Positions 27,241 through 38,561 of a stretch of 64,000 bases of DNA are shown piece after piece. Below the pieces are notes generated by a model. That model worked only from the letters and a program-made list of their open reading frames with translations, was not told the origin of the DNA and searched no databases. The DNA comes from Cladosporium sp. IMV 00045 (lineage: Eukaryota; Ascomycota; Dothideomycetes; Cladosporiales; Cladosporiaceae). The stretch is from contig MSJI02000896.1 in assembly GCA_001931905.2 (NCBI GenBank), forward strand, positions 20,387 through 84,386. The letters are read 5' to 3'. The translations under genes were made by a program, and so were the position numbers. The first letter of the stretch is position 1. Every line of letters begins with the position of its first letter.

Positions 27241-28545
27241 ATGGCAGAGACAACTCCACAGACGACGGATTCGCCCATCAGGGAAGATCAGACGAATGAT
27301 ATAGCCTCTCAAACAGAAAGATTGAATGTTGACTCTACGATAAAAGAAAATGAAGAGTCTACGCCACCTACCAACGATACAGCAAGACCAAAGCAGCCCA
27401 GACAGCAATTAACGAAGGGTATGGAACACATGAGGGCATATGTAGCCATCGACGACACCATACCAACGGCCACGCCACCTGGAGAAGATGCATACGGAGT
27501 CCCAGCAAACATCGAACCAATCCGCAAACCCACCACAGACTCACAAAACAACAACGAAAAACGCACCGACCCATTCCAATTCGGCACCCGCTACCTGGAA
27601 GAAGGCGACGACATCTTCGCGCACAACGCCTGGGACCACGTGGAAGTCGACCCTCAATACGCCGAGTTCATCGCCCAGCAAACCGTCTTCCAGCGCGACA
27701 ACAAAGTCTCCGACTTCGACAAGAAACGCTTCAACGACAAGCCCGAGAAATGGTGGGACAGGTTCTACTCCAACAACCAAGCCAACTTCTTCAAAGACCG
27801 CAAGTGGCTCACGCAGGAATTCCCCGTGCTCGGCGAAGTCACGCGCGCCGACCACGGGCCCTGCACGGTGCTGGAAGTCGGCGCCGGAGCGGGCAACACC
27901 GCCTTTCCAGTCCTCTCCATGAACGCCAACCCGGGCCTGAAACTGCACGCCTGCGACTACAGCGCCAAAGCCATCGACGTGATCCGCGCGCAGGAGGCGT
28001 ACACGTCGCAGCCGGAGCCGCGCACGCTGCAGGCGGACGTGTGGGACGCGGCGGGCGAGGCGCTCCCGCCCGGTCTGGAGCCCGGGTCCGTCGACCTGGT
28101 GGTCATGATTTTCATCTTCTCCGCCCTCTCGCCCAACCAGTGGGCGCAGGCCGTGTGCAATGTGCACACCCTCCTGAAGCCCGGCGGCGAGGTGCTGTTC
28201 AGAGACTACGGACGCGGCGATTTGGCGCAGGTGCGGTTCAAGAAGGGCAGATATCTGGACGAGAACTTCTACGTGCGTGGAGATGGCACGAGGGTGTATT
28301 TCTTCGAGGAGTCGGAGCTGCGCGACATCTGGTCGGGCAACATTCCAGTCGCATCCGGTGAGAATGGAGAGAAGACGGAGGTTGTGAAAGTCCCCGGTCT
28401 TGAGATTCTCAACTTGGCGGTCGATAGGCGCATGCTGGTCAATCGGCAGAGAAAGATCAAGATGTACCGGTGCTGGATGCAGGGGCGCTACAGGAAGGCG
28501 TTGGAGGGGACGGACGAGAGTGGTGGCGAGGCTGCGAAGCCTTGA
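27241..28545 (+). CDS. TRM140: tRNA m3C methyltransferase (Trm140/METTL2 type)
   Basis: Single-exon gene, 434 aa. A polar N-terminal ~110 residues precedes the METTL2/6/8-type region: FGTRYLEEGDDIFAHNAWDH, KRFNDKPEKWWDRFYSNNQANFFKDRKWL, then the SAM-binding motif I VLEVGAGAGNTAFP (about residue 210), an acidic strand end (LHACDYSAKAIDVI), and the motif LLKPGGEVLFRDYGRGD near residue 315, followed by FYVRGDGTRVYFFEE. Known role: 3-methylcytidine at position 32 in the anticodon loop of tRNA-Thr/Ser. Yeast Trm140 carries an actin-binding N-terminal extension by frameshifting (ABP140); no such extension is seen here. A 364-codon antisense ORF overlaps the gene but is explained by GC-rich third positions. 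Confidence 0.93.
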   Translation: MAETTPQTTDSPIREDQTNDIASQTERLNVDSTIKENEESTPPTNDTARPKQPRQQLTKGMEHMRAYVAIDDTIPTATPPGEDAYGVPANIEPIRKPTTDSQNNNEKRTDPFQFGTRYLEEGDDIFAHNAWDHVEVDPQYAEFIAQQTVFQRDNKVSDFDKKRFNDKPEKWWDRFYSNNQANFFKDRKWLTQEFPVLGEVTRADHGPCTVLEVGAGAGNTAFPVLSMNANPGLKLHACDYSAKAIDVIRAQEAYTSQPEPRTLQADVWDAAGEALPPGLEPGSVDLVVMIFIFSALSPNQWAQAVCNVHTLLKPGGEVLFRDYGRGDLAQVRFKKGRYLDENFYVRGDGTRVYFFEESELRDIWSGNIPVASGENGEKTEVVKVPGLEILNLAVDRRMLVNRQRKIKMYRCWMQGRYRKALEGTDESGGEAAKP

Positions 28546-28671
28546 TTCTTCTAATTGCACGCCACGGAAATGATAGAATGTTAGATCGTATGATATAACG
28601 CAGCAGCACGATTCTCGCACCGTCACGAGGTTCACTCGTCTTCCAATCAGCTGCGACGGTACTTGGGGTTT

Positions 28672-28700
28672 ATCACTTCGTGAGTTTCATCACTTCGTGA
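28672..28700. repeat. Two copies of interrupted palindrome TCACTTCGTGA
   Basis: ATCACTTCGTGA occurs at 28672-28683 and 28689-28700. Each has TCAC/GTGA arms around TTC, and the copies are 17 bp apart. Possibly a paired protein-binding site or a chance duplication. Confidence 0.6.
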
Positions 28701-31487
28701 CGCTTGACGAAAACAGCAGTGAGCAGAAGTGTGCCCACTCTGAAACAGTCACATTCAAAACACCACCTAACTCACAGAGGCAGATCAGGCGACCCATTTG
28801 CGCTTACTTCCTCTTCGTCTCCCTTCCCCAACTTCGCCTACACTCGTATCAGTTCGGCCAGAGTGGGTGACTCGGCTACACCACCCGGAGAAGAGATCAT
28901 GTGCTCCTGGAACGGGAGGCATGACCCAGCAGCGATACGCAAAAACTCTCGGAATTAATGAACAGGTAAGGAGATAGAATGAATGATCAACACGCAAAAC
29001 GATAGAAACAATCAATATGGTCCGTCTTGTCATTGGGATCATCGACATATCACGCCAACCCCGTGCACATGATACGCCCCGTGGCGCCGAAGTTCACAAA
29101 CGAACGATTTTCAAAGCATGATAGTCGTTCGATGAGCCGAAAGTCGTCAGCAGTAGAAGCAGTAGTGAAAGAAAATGAAAGTAGGAGATGCCCGTTTGAT
29201 CGCCAGACTCCGAATCGCATTCCTGAAGACCCCACAAGAGCCCGTCGTCGTCACGGAATAGGGCGGATGGAACGATCTTCGCGTCTCGGCTTGCAAGCGA
29301 AGAAGGGGGATCCTAAACCCTTCTTGCAAGTAGGATAATTATTCTCTCGGTCCCTGAGAGATACAGTAGCAAACAAGAAAACCCGCGGGAGCCGAGCCGG
29401 CTATTTGCCCTTCTCCTCCGGATTCCGCAGGCGAAGGATGTATGGCGGATCCAGCTTTCTGTAAGCGAAATTGATCTACGACTACTTAGTATTCCAACGA
29501 TATGTGACCGCGGATACGATGTTTGTTTAGCGGTTTAGGGTAGTGTAGGAATAATAGTGACGACGACGATGATGCCTCGTCCTCTCGAATTGGGAAATCA
29601 AACTATTGTGTATACGCGCCTTAGTGCTGGATTGGACAATCTATCTCAAACGCGCTCGACGGGTCGGATGGTATAGGCGAGATGGGAGAAGGATTGAGGT
29701 GAACTCGTGCCCTATGCTGGGTGACAACTCATGGGGTATAGGGAGTGGAGTAGCGACGGTAGGATCATTAGCCATTTCTTGCAGGGTTGGACATTGATGC
29801 TTTTGTGCCGGATGAGGGGGATTTGTGAAATGTGGTCAATTGTGAGTTTGATGTGATGTGCAATGGCGAAGTATATGTACGCCTTCGCTTCGCACAAAGC
29901 GGTGGACGTGATGAGGGAAAATGCACTGCTTGATCGCAGGTGGCTAGGAGGTATCGACAAGCAGAAGATCTATCACGTCCACGTCAGGCATGCGAATGCA
30001 CGCGAGGCACGATGCAGGCATGAGTGACGGCCTCCAGGGTCCTTACAGGGCCTAAAGCGTGCCCTTCCATTTCCCGTGTCCCTGAGACGAATCCCCTCAC
30101 CTAGAAAGCGATGGACGCGGTCATAGGTGCCTAGAGGAAGAAACCTCGCGCGTTGAGCGACCTAGCCTTATTCATGCCACATGCCTATGCCATGCGAGAC
30201 TGACTTGGAAAAGAGGTGAGGAGCGGGTGGCGCGAAAGCATGGGAAAGATAAAAAGGGGTATCTCCGGATGTAGACTTTACCATGTAGGGCTTTTTGATC
30301 AGAGATGAAAAAAATTCGATGGAATTTACTTCTTGGCCCGGACGCTATCGAGAATTGTAACGAGAGGGAGTGAGAAAGAAAGGGAAGATCGTTGATCTTA
30401 ATGCAGACAGCAGGAGACGTCCTGCCATTTCGCCTGTGGGCGTGAATGCGTGATGCATGCATGTACGTGATGTGGTATATGCACGCATGCACGCATGCAG
30501 GATGGAAATTCATTAGGGCCCGAAAGGGTGGGTGAGCAAAGCCGATCATCAGATGGCATCACCGAACGTGTCAGGCACAAATTCGGACATATCAATGCTA
30601 ATTCATGCACGGCCTGCTGCGAGCTTTTCCAAGTACAGTGGACCTTCCTGGAGCCGGGTGGTGATGGTGGAGCTCGGATAGGGGCAAGCGATGAGAGGAG
30701 GAATGACAAGATTGGCTTTGGCGCCTGGGCGATATAGCCTTCGAGTCAGACGGCGGGAGTGACAGGTTGTGGAAAGTAAGATGGTGGTCTTTTCCTCGAG
30801 GCGAAGTGAAAAATTCTTTATGCCTTTTCCAGTCTTTTACCATGCAGCTACCAACTTATGACCATCCTTGAAGAGAGATTTGAACAAGATCCATGCCGGA
30901 CAAGGCTGTTCCTTTTAATATATTAACTTACGGTACGGTATTTCCATCCCTGCCAGACCAACAAGCACCACACCCCGCGTACCGGAGAACACACCGGGCG
31001 AATGAGGGAGAGTCTGAGAGTGGACCCGAGGGACCTGTCATGTCGTTTGATGGACTGTGCTGGTGGGAGAAAGGGTAAGATTGCAATCATCTGTGGATGA
31101 CAACGGTGGCAGGTGTTAGATGTCGTCGGTGAGATTCAGGTACCCAGTCAAGATTGCTGTAGCACTCTGAAATCGACGTAACCGTCAGCTGAAACCGGTG
31201 ACACCTTCATCACAATGGTCATGCACTAGGCTCTTCATTGTTCCCATGGAATGGCCTGGCAGGATTGGCAGTGATGGTGTGTGATGTGTGGCGGCAGGAA
31301 ACATGTCATCAGACTACATGTACTACCGACGGCAGAGGCTTGCTTTGCTGGCTTGGGGGAGGATGGAAGTGGATTCATGCCTGCTGTTTTATTTGCGCTA
31401 GCGGCGCAATAGCTGCTCTGCCTTAACACTTGCCCCGGACCAATATGATAGCAGTAAGGTGTAAGGTATAGATTGCACTAACCACCA

Positions 31488-31492
<5 letters not shown>

Positions 31493-31519
<27 letters not shown>

Positions 31520-31521
31520 AG
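31493..31521. repeat. GACA microsatellite
   Basis: Seven consecutive GACA tetranucleotides in the presumed RhoGAP promoter/leader. Confidence 0.9.
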
Positions 31522-31892
31522 TAGTCTCATCAGTCGATTAGTAGTTAATCTTCCTCCTGCACGCTGCTGCTTGCTGCCACCGACGCAGGTACCTTACCCT
31601 CACAACCCACCCTCTGCCCGGCCTGCTGGCAGGTCATCCGCCCGGTTCTTCACCATTGCCACCATCAGCACTACTGTACTGACTACCATCTTCGACTAAT
31701 CACCCGATTCTCCTACTCCTCGATAATCCTAATCTTCCCACTCTATCAGAAACTCGCCTCGCTCGCCAACGCCAGCCTCATCCGGCGCCCGCGCAGACCA
31801 CCCAGCCTAAGCGCCATACCGTTGCACTTAAACGCCGGCCTCTCATTGGTGATTGCAGGCCAGTCCGTCACAACGCCGTGCCTTTGCGCGGC

Positions 31893-34800
31893 ATGGCCAA
31901 CGACGAGTCGCAGTCCTCTGCGCTACTTGCACATCAACTCGACTCTCAGTACTCTGCTGCTGTTCGCCATCACCGCATCCACACCGTCTCCCTCCCTGCC
32001 CGCGCTCCCACCAGTCCGCTGGCTCTTCACCAATCCTCCTCTAATCGCCCTACCCAGGCCACCTCACCCTCCATCTCGAGCCCACCCTTACCTCCCTCGC
32101 CTTCCTCCAATCGCAGCACCTATGTGCACGGCAGGCCGACCATAGCGGACTCTACACCGCGCATCCTCGACCGTCCTCGCCCACCGAACCCCGCCAAGAG
32201 GGCTGCGCCCGACCCACGACTCGATGAGATCCGCGAAGCTGCTGCTGCAGATGCTCTGAAAGAGGAGATCGCTGAGAAAGCCTCTGAAGCGTCGCGGCCA
32301 TCCGCACGCCCTACCGTGACCGCCAGGACTGTAAGCGAGCCATTCCTGAATAGCGCGCCCTTGACCAGCTCCCCTCCGACCTCTCCAACGATGTCCACTT
32401 CCTCTAGGCCATCTCGGCAGGAGCCACCCGCAAATATGCCTCGTACCGGCTCTATAGATTCTACCGTATCCTCAGTATCAAGCGCTTCCACTTCCCAACG
32501 ACCACCTGGATCCAATTCCTACCGTATCTCGGAGAGCGCCGGCCCTCAGGACGTTACATCTGCGATCGCTGCTGCTGGATCGGCCGAAGCAGCCATACAG
32601 AAGTTGCTGAGCGAAAAGAGTTCTGCGGCTTCGCACAACGCCCAATTGTGGCGGTTGGTGGAAAAGCAGAGGGCTATGATTCTCGGTTTGAACAAGGATT
32701 TGGAGAAATCTCTGAAAGAGAAAGACCGTTACAGGAGGAAGCTGAAGGAAAGCCTCGTACAGTCATCTTCGGCGCCGGCTTTGACAACGTCAGGCCAGTC
32801 GATCGAAGAGCTCGTAGCGACTGACGATAGCCATTCGCCTGCGCTTCCTGACCAAACGCGGTCTTTGGCGTCGCAAGGTGCTTTACGGGACAGCGATTTG
32901 GACAGCGCGAGGGTCAGCGAGACTTCAGAGCTCACTCCTTCACATCTTGGGCGGTCAGATACTCCGCACGACGCGAGCAGCTCCCAAACATCTGCTGGGC
33001 TGCCAACAGCTCGTTCTGTGACGAGCACAAACATGGCCAATGGAGAGCTCGAGCAAGCTGACGATGCTACAACATCGCACCATGCGGTACCTGGCGTAAG
33101 CGAGCCAGCTGCGCCACTGGCGCAGATCGTGGCAAGCACCAGATCACCCCCGCTATCTCCCAAGACTCCAGAACTGTCACCGAAAGGCCACCAACAATCA
33201 TTCTCCATATCATCTGCCGCAAGTCCTACAGCAAGCACAGCATCTTTCTCTGGTGCCTTTAAGGGAGCATCGAGAAAGGCGCCGCCCGCACCGCTCAACC
33301 TGTCGCCTAAGGCCAGAGACCCGATGACATCTCACTACGATGATGCCTCAGAGTCTGAATATGAAGAACAGCCGGAAAAGATCCGAGCCGAACGAGTTAC
33401 ACGCGGAAGGCGAAAGACTCGCGAAGACGACGACCGCGAACGCGAAGAAGTGGCCAAACAGGAAGAAGAGCAGAGGAGTCGATCGAAGAAGAGCAAGCAG
33501 AGCAAGAGCAAGAGCAAAAGTGTGCCACCTACTGAGAAGCCCGTGCCAGCAATCGATTCCGCTGTCCCTGTAATTGTTAAGAGCCCTTCGGTGACGGAAC
33601 CCGGTGATGAGAAGCCGCCTGTCTCGACTTATCAGCCCACAGGAGATCCAACAGCAATCTTACGCCAACGCGCGCTTGCTGAGCAGGCTGGCATTTTGCA
33701 GCGCAATGTGACGGCTCCCTCGTTAATGAGCCCTGGCCTACCGATGAGCCCAAGGCCCGGGGACCGCCCACCAAACTCGCCCATGCCGCGTGCACCTAAC
33801 AAGTCCCTCAACTCAATGCCCTTATCCCCTCGATCTGGCACCTCTGGACTGCCTCTTTCACCGCGCCCACCCAAACAGCCGATCCCGATGCCTCCGCAGA
33901 CACCCATGTCGTTCGCTTCTCCACATCTCGCACGCGCAGAGGCCTACCACCACGCAGCTCAAGCATCGCTGAGCTCTGTGGACAGCCACCCGAACGGCAC
34001 ACCAGACCCAAGCCCGGAGAATGAGCGACCAGCCTTTTCAAGTCAGACCCCGGGCGAGGTGTACAAAGGTCTTGTCACTGAGCAATACCCCGGCCTGCTC
34101 TTGCCTCCAAACGCTCTCCCGTCCATCTTCGTCAAGACTGCTTCTTCCCGGATGAAGCCTTCACGACAAAGCTTCATGGCCCCAAAGCATTTCGAAGAAA
34201 ACCCAGTCTTCACTTTGGCGATCCACTCACGCTCGGACGGCAAGCAATTGTGGCGTGTCGAGAAGACATTTGCAGCACTGGCAACATTGAACCACCAAGT
34301 TCGGCAGGTGACTACGTTTCGAGATCGCCTACCGGATCGGGGGTTGTTCGCGGGACATGCTCCTTCGAAGATCGATGCGCGCAGATACGCTCTTGACTCT
34401 TTCTTTGAGAAGATGCTAGACGCCGTCCAGGATGAGAGAGCTGCTCATATCGTGTGCAAGTTCTTGTCGGCCGAGGCTTTCGAGTCTGAAGGTGGAGATT
34501 ACTTCCCTGCTGTGGGGGAGCGCCGACCTGATACACCTGTCAGCAAAGGCCGTGCTCGACGCGAGGGTTATTTGACCAAGCGTGGCAAGAACTTTGGAGG
34601 CTGGAAGGCGCGCTATTTTGTCCTCGATGGGCCTGTTCTCAAGTACTTTGAGGCACCCGGAGGAGCGCAGCTTGGGTCGATCAAACTTCAGAACGCGCAA
34701 ATTGGTAAGCAGTCGCCTCTGGCGAACAACAGCTCCACAGACGACGAAGAGAACCAGTTTAGGCATGCTTTCCTCATCTTGGAGCCCAAACGGAAAGACT

Positions 34801-36440
34801 CTTCCAGCCTGGTCCGTCACGTGCTTTGTGCTGAAAGCGACGAAGAGCGTGATATTTGGGTCGATGCACTACTGCAATATGTCGACTGGCGCGACGACGG
34901 CGAGGAGGTCGGCAGAGGTGTCCCAATCTCAATATCCAAGGCAGACATCAGTGCGCCACGCAGCCCGAGGGTTCAGAAGTCTTTAAACGAGCTCCGTCCG
35001 TCTTCTCAAGGCCCAGACAGTTCTCGCTTGAAGCACCCAGAATCAATGCGTAGTGTTGGCTACGAATCAACAGTCGCAGGCGAGGCACCAATCATGGGAC
35101 CACCCAGCGCACGGATTTCTGACACGCCTTCGCCACCTTTCGATGCCACGCATCATAGCACAGGAAGTAGCGGCGCAAGCGAGCAGTCCGGTCCACAGCA
35201 CCCGACCATTTCCGCGCCAAGTAATGCGCAGATCATTCAGAACTCGGGTCAATGGGGGATGAAACCTCCGCCAACACCTGGATTTCAAAAGGACAAGAAG
35301 CGCGGTCTATTCGGGTTTCGTGGACGATCTTCATCCGACCTCGGACCTGAGAAGTCCACCCCACCAGGATCGCAACCTGATAATGGAGCCCGAGTCGCTT
35401 TCGGTGTCCCATTGACAGAATCTATCGAAAGCGCGACGCCTGTTGGTGTGTCGACAGAGCTTCCTGCCGTGGTGTATCGATGCATCGAGTACCTGACCCA
35501 CAACAACGCCATCGCAGAGGAGGGCATCTTCCGCCTGTCTGGATCGAACACGGTCATCAAGGCTTTACGTGACCGTTTCAACACTGAAGGTGATGTTGAC
35601 CTCGTGGGAGATGAGAAGAACTACGACATCCATGCTGTGGCCAGTCTGCTCAAGTTGTATTTGCGTGAACTGCCCGCGAGCATTCTCACCCGGGACTTAC
35701 ATCTGGAGTTCTTACAATGCCTGGAGCTGGCTCCACGAGACAAGGTTATCAAGTTGAACGTGCTTGTGAACCGACTTCCTCGGCCCAATCGCGTTCTGCT
35801 ACAGACTCTTTCGGAGTTCTTGCTTAGCATTGTTAACAATGCCGACATCAACAAAATGAACGTTCGCAATGGTAAGTGTCGTTGTAATACTTGCTCCTAT
35901 CGTACTCCGTCGCTAACAAAACCCCCAGTTGGAATCGTGTTCGCGCCCACTCTGAATGTCCCCGGCCCACTCATCTCTTCCTTCGTCGAAGACCAGGCAC
36001 ACATCTTTGGCCCACCCATAGACGAATCGGAACTTTCAGCCAGCGCCCAAGACCAGGCCAACAACTCACAATCAGCCGACCTTCGCTCACCCCGCAAGAT
36101 GATGTTCCAAAACCTCCCAACTCCCGGCTACAACCAACCAACCTTCCAATCCCTCGGCTACCCCGCGCAATACGATCCCAACGACACCGGCATGATCCCC
36201 ATGCGCCCTGCGTACGCAGACTATCAAATGGCACCTCAGGGCGAAGGCGGTTTCGGAAGCCTCAACGACGCCCTCAGAAGCCCCGGCATGACTCCACCGA
36301 GCCGCGACGCAAAGTCCAAGAGACGCGAGAGCAGCATGGCAACGGCCATGTCCATGGCCGGCGTGCCGAAGAAGTCGAGTTTCTCTAGGCTGAAAGAAGA
36401 GCAACAGCCGCAGCAGCCGCAGTACGGCTCGAGTTTTTGA
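31893..36440 (+). CDS. PX-PH-RhoGAP protein (Bem3-like Cdc42/Rho GAP)
   Basis: Two exons, 31893-35871 and 35929-36440; the 57-nt intron (35872-35928) has GTAAGT, CTAAC and CAG. The product is 1496 aa from the ATG at 31893; upstream codons reach only a GTG. The N-terminal ~760 residues are Ser/Pro-rich and disordered, with a short coiled coil (about 245-290, LWRLVEKQRAMILGLNKDLE). A PX domain spans ~769-865 (FTLAIHSRSDGKQLWRVEKT) and a PH domain ~889-1000 (REGYLTKRGKNFGGWKARYF). The RhoGAP domain spans ~1169-1350, with the arginine finger in EGIFRLSGS and the block NVGIVFAPTLNVP rebuilt across the intron. Known role of Bem3-type proteins: switching off Cdc42 at growth sites, with PX/PH binding phosphoinositides. 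The C-terminal tail is basic and Gln-rich. Confidence 0.93.
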   Translation: MANDESQSSALLAHQLDSQYSAAVRHHRIHTVSLPARAPTSPLALHQSSSNRPTQATSPSISSPPLPPSPSSNRSTYVHGRPTIADSTPRILDRPRPPNPAKRAAPDPRLDEIREAAAADALKEEIAEKASEASRPSARPTVTARTVSEPFLNSAPLTSSPPTSPTMSTSSRPSRQEPPANMPRTGSIDSTVSSVSSASTSQRPPGSNSYRISESAGPQDVTSAIAAAGSAEAAIQKLLSEKSSAASHNAQLWRLVEKQRAMILGLNKDLEKSLKEKDRYRRKLKESLVQSSSAPALTTSGQSIEELVATDDSHSPALPDQTRSLASQGALRDSDLDSARVSETSELTPSHLGRSDTPHDASSSQTSAGLPTARSVTSTNMANGELEQADDATTSHHAVPGVSEPAAPLAQIVASTRSPPLSPKTPELSPKGHQQSFSISSAASPTASTASFSGAFKGASRKAPPAPLNLSPKARDPMTSHYDDASESEYEEQPEKIRAERVTRGRRKTREDDDREREEVAKQEEEQRSRSKKSKQSKSKSKSVPPTEKPVPAIDSAVPVIVKSPSVTEPGDEKPPVSTYQPTGDPTAILRQRALAEQAGILQRNVTAPSLMSPGLPMSPRPGDRPPNSPMPRAPNKSLNSMPLSPRSGTSGLPLSPRPPKQPIPMPPQTPMSFASPHLARAEAYHHAAQASLSSVDSHPNGTPDPSPENERPAFSSQTPGEVYKGLVTEQYPGLLLPPNALPSIFVKTASSRMKPSRQSFMAPKHFEENPVFTLAIHSRSDGKQLWRVEKTFAALATLNHQVRQVTTFRDRLPDRGLFAGHAPSKIDARRYALDSFFEKMLDAVQDERAAHIVCKFLSAEAFESEGGDYFPAVGERRPDTPVSKGRARREGYLTKRGKNFGGWKARYFVLDGPVLKYFEAPGGAQLGSIKLQNAQIGKQSPLANNSSTDDEENQFRHAFLILEPKRKDSSSLVRHVLCAESDEERDIWVDALLQYVDWRDDGEEVGRGVPISISKADISAPRSPRVQKSLNELRPSSQGPDSSRLKHPESMRSVGYESTVAGEAPIMGPPSARISDTPSPPFDATHHSTGSSGASEQSGPQHPTISAPSNAQIIQNSGQWGMKPPPTPGFQKDKKRGLFGFRGRSSSDLGPEKSTPPGSQPDNGARVAFGVPLTESIESATPVGVSTELPAVVYRCIEYLTHNNAIAEEGIFRLSGSNTVIKALRDRFNTEGDVDLVGDEKNYDIHAVASLLKLYLRELPASILTRDLHLEFLQCLELAPRDKVIKLNVLVNRLPRPNRVLLQTLSEFLLSIVNNADINKMNVRNGKCRCNTCSYRTPSLTKPPVGIVFAPTLNVPGPLISSFVEDQAHIFGPPIDESELSASAQDQANNSQSADLRSPRKMMFQNLPTPGYNQPTFQSLGYPAQYDPNDTGMIPMRPAYADYQMAPQGEGGFGSLNDALRSPGMTPPSRDAKSKRRESSMATAMSMAGVPKKSSFSRLKEEQQPQQPQYGSSF

Positions 36441-37479
36441 GCGACGGCGACATGAACTTCGTGTGCGTCTGTCTGTCACGATAACTATCGCAAGTCCAGG
36501 AGGCATGACCAGCACGACAATACTGCAAACGATGAACAAACATTCCGCCTTTCCCTCATCTAATCCATAACACTTTTACGAGGGCTCGCGACGGCACGGC
36601 GCACGGAACACACAGAACGGAACTAATGCAATACACCGATTGGCCGGATTTTACACCATTTTCGAAGACTCGGGGTCAACCACGGGGCGCGAAGGCCATT
36701 CGACCCGCTCGCTCATCACACCACGCCTCCACGCGTCGTCCTAACTCGATCGCCCATTCCCATTCGCCATCTCTCGGCCCCAACACCTCTTGTCATGACA
36801 GCAAGGATCGGGATTATCTCTGGAACGAAGGCAATGCGTTCAATGGCTCCCCTCCCTTCTTCTCTCTCCTCCCATCCTTCACGTTTTCTCCTCATGTCTC
36901 TTTTCTGTTTTTGTTTCGAAGTTTCTCTCTCTCTCTCATTGGCATGGAAAGATAAGAATACCCTGGGCACAACTCTACCTCATGTTTGTTGCTGCTTTTT
37001 CAAATTGTTTATTACACCACAGACACTACTACAAACGAACACGCCGATTGGAACATAGTTATGAGTCTGTACGTTTTGTCAAGTAGTCACTTCTAGTGTT
37101 AGTTTTAGTAGTTAGTTTTAGTAGTTAGTTAGATCGTTCTATATACCCCCTTTTGTTGCTTTTCGATTTGAACTGAGTTGAACTCAATCGAAGTTTTGTC
37201 CCGTTTGGTGCTGTGTGAGAATCTGACCGGATGTTCGCATACCTTCCATACAAAGTGAGAAGTCCATCGAGCATTACATTAAATTGGCGTAGGTGTACAG
37301 ACACTCGGACTTGCAAAATTTCAGAATAACATCAACACCACGAAAGCAGTTTCGTCCATAAAAAGTCATGTTCCATTTTCATTTCAGTTGTCAATCATGA
37401 AGAACCTATCTCTCCTTCCCTAATCGTCAAATTCCGACCACACCACCATCTCCTTTCCCTTTCAGGCCACGCAACAAAA
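36441..37479. other. Tail-to-tail intergenic region
   Basis: About 1 kb between the stops of the RhoGAP gene (plus) and a small minus-strand gene. It has a CT run near 36921-36940 and a short tandem repeat of TTAGTTTTAGTAG around 37099-37132. No coding signal and no copy of the 70-bp repeat. Confidence 0.55.
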
Positions 37480-37895
37480 TCAATCGGTGTTCTTGTCGAG
37501 AGCGGTAGGCTTGTCCTTCACCGGCACATCGCTCCCCGTGGCGCTCTTGTACTGGCCGCGGATGAAGTCGCTGATCTGCTCGTCCTTGGCCTGCTCCACG
37601 GCGCTTTCGTCGTTTTGCGCGCCTTGGCCGAGGAATTTCTCTTGTACGAAATCCACGCCTTGAATCGTGTCAGCGAGGTCGATGGTGTGGTTTGGGGGTA
37701 GAAAGTGGGAGGCTCACCTTTGTCAAGAGCGTCCTCGTTCTTCTCGCCTTGGGCGCCGCCGCCGCCGGCGTTGTTGAGCTTGTCGCCCAGGCCGCCGAGG
37801 AAGCCGCCCGATCCTCCTTCGGATTTCTGCTCAGTGGGTTGCTGGTTTTCGCTGGAGGAGGAGCCGCCGCCGAGGGCTTTGTTGACGAAGTCCAT
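37480..37895 (-). CDS. Small conserved fungal protein, glycine-rich N terminus
   Basis: Two exons, 37895-37718 and 37658-37480, with a 59-nt intron (37717-37659; GTGAGC donor, AAG acceptor), giving 118 aa. Without splicing the ORF runs into a wrong frame. The protein starts MDFVNKALGGG, has Gly-rich blocks (GGSGGFLGGLGDKLNNAGGGG), then ALDKGVDFVQEKFLGQGAQ and AKDEQISDFIRGQYKSATG. The repeated theme (D)FV(N/Q)K and the amphipathic helices suggest a small stress-related or membrane-associated protein seen widely in filamentous ascomycetes, but I assign no function. It has no signal peptide or membrane segment. A probable 5'-UTR intron lies just upstream. Confidence 0.88.
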
Positions 37896-37908
37896 GGTTA
37901 TTGAAGGG

Positions 37909-37981
37909 CTTGGGGTGGGGTTAGTTGGTTGATGGTGAAGTGGAGTGATGGCCTGGGTTGTTTGATGGTGGGGGGACTTAC
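37909..37981 (-). other. Probable 5'-UTR intron
   Basis: On the minus strand it begins GTAAGTCC and ends with CTAAC followed by CCCCAAG, 13 bp before the ATG at 37895 (73 nt). Signals match those of coding introns in this window. Confidence 0.65.
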
Positions 37982-38561
37982 TGAGTTGAGGTTGTTGGGA
38001 TTTGTTGTTGATGATGGAGCTGAGAGTTGGTCAAGAGTCTTTGAGTCGAAGGAGAAGAAAGGCTTGTCAAGATCAATGAAGTTGGGGCGGTCAAGGCAAG
38101 CTTCTTAAATCAAGTATTCGAGCTAGGTCGCGTGCTGCACGACAGCTGTACAAAGCAGCAAACATGGAAACGACCAGCGTGTGATGACGTCGGTGTAGTC
38201 ACTCACATGCGATCTGAGCCATTCATTGCACCCATTGATTGATGTGCATTTTGCACAGCCTCAAAAATGCGTCCGTCGGTGATGAGAGCGATGCTTCTAG
38301 GCTATGCTCTAGTGGCACGTCTTGCATGGTGGGGGTCTTGAACCCTTGATGGACTAAGTGATGTGCATCGACATCCATGGCGTCGTCCCTCCACTTTGCT
38401 GAGTCTGTGCGTTTGCAGCTTTCTCTCCCGATGCCCGTTGCAATCGCCAATCGAGTGAAGGGAAGGGCTGTCTTCATTCACATGATCGGAAAGTCCTCCT
38501 AATCCACAACTCATCATCCCATCAAATCCCCAATACTTCATCCCTACTGAAGGCCTCTTAA
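37982..38561. promoter_or_regulatory. Divergent promoter between small gene and aminopeptidase
   Basis: Separates two outward-facing genes. I see no TATA box; short ORFs here lack motifs. Confidence 0.45.

Larger units (their letters stand above)
28546..31892. other. 3.3-kb intergenic/leader region before the RhoGAP gene
   Basis: No convincing coding region on either strand. It starts with two copies of TCACTTCGTGA (28673-28700) and holds alternating GCATGCAC-like sequence around 30440-30500 and a GACA microsatellite at 31493-31521. The last ~300 bp are C/T-rich, like a fungal promoter/leader for the RhoGAP gene. Confidence 0.55.

Noticed and set aside
27541..28635. 364-codon antisense ORF over TRM140
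   Set aside because: Explained by GC-rich third codon positions of the sense gene; no motif and no start context.
30440..30500. Alternating GCATGCAC sequence as a Z-DNA element
   Set aside because: Short and imperfect; nothing links it to a function.
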